64,000 bases of DNA from positions 434,001 through 498,000 of the forward strand of contig CP012819.1 of the NCBI GenBank assembly GCA_001936135.1. The letters are read 5' to 3'. The notes beneath the pieces were generated by a model. It saw nothing but the letters and a program-made list of their open reading frames with translations, searched no databases and was not told the DNA's origin. Position 1 is the first letter of the stretch. Every line of letters begins with the position of its first letter. This stretch comes from Saccharomycopsis fibuligera x Saccharomycopsis cf. fibuligera (Eukaryota > Ascomycota > Saccharomycetes > Ascoideales > Saccharomycopsidaceae). The translations under genes and the position numbers were made by a program. This document shows positions 62,183-64,000 of the stretch, in pieces.

Positions 62183-63490
62183 ATGACTCCAAAATTTAGG
62201 CTTTCTAAGCCTTTCTACGGATCCTCACAAAAGCTCCCAACAACACCAGATTTCTCACAACCAACATTAGTGGCTGATGGTAATGATGATGAAGCTTACG
62301 AAACGCCCTACGATGCTGCTATAAAAAGACAAAGTTTCAATGACGCGAGAATGTCACAGGAATTTACATCAGAAGTGCCTTCAAACGCACCACCTACAGT
62401 GGTTGTTGAGCAAGACCAAAGCAAACATAAACAATCTTTACTGAAAAGTGACTCTACGCCTCCAGCATCACCACAAGGGGCAGTCAAGTTTGAAAATTTA
62501 GATTATCTTAATAATGACTCTAATAGTGTTCTCAGACATGACATGAATTCTCACCTTGAAGATGAACATACCCCATTGCCTTCGCCAAAGAAAAATGCTA
62601 ACTCTCTTCTTTATCAAAAGCATCGCAGGAATCAGTCTTCTGTGAGTTTACTAAAAACTTATTCGAATGTTCCAGACTATCAGATTGGTGAATATAAGCA
62701 GGCTTCGCTTTTAAGAGTGAAACCATTCTATCATGTGAAAATAGTGGTTGTTGGTGATGGTGGCTGTGGAAAGACCTGTTTACTTGTATGCTATGCACAG
62801 GGTCAATTTCCTACAGTATATGTTCCAACCATTTTTGAGAATTATGTCGCACATGTGAAGACCCCTAATAACGAAACCGTGGAATTGGCTTTATGGGATA
62901 CAGCTGGACAGGAAGAGTATGATCGATTACGACCACTTTCTTATCCAGATGCAGACATATTCTTAATATGTTATTCTATGGATAGCCCTGTATCGTTGAA
63001 TAATGTTAAACAAAGTTGGTATCCAGAAGTAGAGCATTTTTGTCCTGGGGTGCCTTTAATTTTAGTGGGGCTAAAGTCAGACCTTTACAAAGATGATTCT
63101 GTTCCTGTGAGGATTGATAGAAAGATAACAAAACAAGTTGCTAGAGATATCAATGCTGTGGCGCATATTGAGTGTTCGGCTAAAACTATGTTTAATGTTA
63201 AAACGGTTTTCAATTTAGCTTTGGATACTGTCCTCAAAAAGTTGAAGGCAAAGAACGACAAGCGGTCATCTGTGTTAATGACTAAATTATCTAAGCCTAG
63301 CAAAATCTCAATGAATTTATCTCCTAAAAAGGATCCGCCAACATTTGAATATGGCGCCGGAGACTATTATCAGGAGAATTCTGAGGTTGAGCAAGTTGCA
63401 CCGACAACAAATCCAATTTTAAAGTCAAAGTCAAAGTCGAATTCAGAAAAAACTAAAAAGAAAAAGAATCATAGATGTATTGTTCTTTGA
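62183..63490 (+). CDS. RHO4: Rho-family small GTPase Rho4, with long N-terminal extension
   Basis: 435 residues. The first ~180 are Ser/Pro-rich and disordered (TPPASPQGAV, HTPLPSPKKN). The G domain starts near 185: P-loop GDGGCGKT (191-198; Lys197), switch I PTIFENYVAHVKTP, switch II WDTAGQEEYDRLRPLSY, LVGLKSDLY in place of NKxD (as in Rho4), and ECSAK. A basic tail KKKKNHR precedes the CaaX box CIVL, whose Leu predicts geranylgeranylation. Rho4 helps organise actin and septum breakdown with formins; in Candida it acts in cell separation. Position 12 equivalent is Gly (Gly193-Gly194-Cys195), so the GTPase looks normal. The N-terminal extension is long even for Rho4 (yeast protein 291 residues). 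Rho3 is excluded by the Rho4-type KSDLY and extension. Confidence 0.92.
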   Translation: MTPKFRLSKPFYGSSQKLPTTPDFSQPTLVADGNDDEAYETPYDAAIKRQSFNDARMSQEFTSEVPSNAPPTVVVEQDQSKHKQSLLKSDSTPPASPQGAVKFENLDYLNNDSNSVLRHDMNSHLEDEHTPLPSPKKNANSLLYQKHRRNQSSVSLLKTYSNVPDYQIGEYKQASLLRVKPFYHVKIVVVGDGGCGKTCLLVCYAQGQFPTVYVPTIFENYVAHVKTPNNETVELALWDTAGQEEYDRLRPLSYPDADIFLICYSMDSPVSLNNVKQSWYPEVEHFCPGVPLILVGLKSDLYKDDSVPVRIDRKITKQVARDINAVAHIECSAKTMFNVKTVFNLALDTVLKKLKAKNDKRSSVLMTKLSKPSKISMNLSPKKDPPTFEYGAGDYYQENSEVEQVAPTTNPILKSKSKSNSEKTKKKKNHRCIVL

Positions 63491-64000
63491 ATAATAAATC
63501 AAAATATTTTTATCCTTTTTTCCTTTCATTATAATAATCTAGTGGTATTTTAAATTGATATAGGGGCTTGTTGACTTTGTTTGTTTTATTGTTCGTTTGT
63601 TTTATCGTTTGTTTGTTTTTTGCTTCTTCTGTCCTGTTTTTGCTTTTATAAATCTGATATGTATGATTTTTTTTATCATCCTTTTTCAAACTTCTACATC
63701 CCATAACCTTTTCTTTTCTCCTTTTTTTTTATGTTTTTTTTTCTTTTTTTCTAATTTGCGCTTTGCTTTATCTCATCTTCTTTCAATAATGTTCTTACTA
63801 GGTCTCCTTCACCATAATTTTTAGCACTAACATTGTCCTTTTTTGTAGTTTATTTTGTTGTTCATAGCTTTACTCTATTTTGTTTTTACTTTTCTCAGCT
63901 GTTTTTAGATTTAATCCATTTCCATCTTATTTAATGATAAACTTCCATTTTCTCCAGCTTGCTGTCGTCTTCTGGTAATCGCTATCAGTATATATACTAA
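63491..64000. other. Right window end: 3' flank of RHO4
   Basis: T-rich, with no frame that I would call. Nothing else recognised. Confidence 0.5.

Overview
The window looks like nuclear chromosomal DNA from a budding yeast of the CTG-Ser clade. The best guess is Lodderomyces elongisporus or a close relative in the Candida parapsilosis group. The supporting signs are: short introns with GTATGT/GTAAGT donors and TACTAAC-type branch sites; compact fungal housekeeping genes padded with Gln, Asn, Asp and Ser tracts; many poly(A)/poly(T) runs; and two CTG codons in MSH3 at places where Ser fits the family better than Leu. Where a protein is discussed below, residues read from CTG are probably Ser.

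Left part (1-21 kb). The 3' end of a SET-type lysine methyltransferase gene is followed by a very long glycogenin (GLG2), tRNA m5U54 methyltransferase TRM2, intron-containing RPS21, a DUF1746 membrane protein (Dsc4/Vld1-like), a thioredoxin-PITH protein (TXL1), intron-containing eIF4A (TIF1, minus strand) and, divergent from it, the 60S-assembly factor SDA1.

Middle (21-48 kb). ESCRT-I subunit VPS28 and the SR-protein kinase SKY1 share a GC-rich divergent promoter with a cluster of perfect palindromes. Then come an F-box protein, a cytosolic-type aldehyde dehydrogenase, a small gene I read as the G-protein gamma subunit STE18, an unrecognised Ser/Ala-rich protein with a forkhead-site array just upstream, and a fusion of an alpha/beta hydrolase with a cysteine phosphatase.

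Right part (48-64 kb). About 7.1 kb has no convincing gene and is a candidate for centromeric or other structural DNA. It is followed by a small single-pass, probably mitochondrial protein (possibly COX8-like), the mismatch-repair gene MSH3 with an MCB box, intron-containing TRM112, and the Rho GTPase RHO4.

No operons are expected. Shared themes are translation and ribosome assembly (RPS21, TIF1, SDA1, TRM2, TRM112), signalling and polarity (STE18, RHO4, SKY1) and membrane traffic or turnover (VPS28, DUF1746, F-box). I found no convincing tRNA gene, transposon or virus-like element; this was a by-eye scan only.
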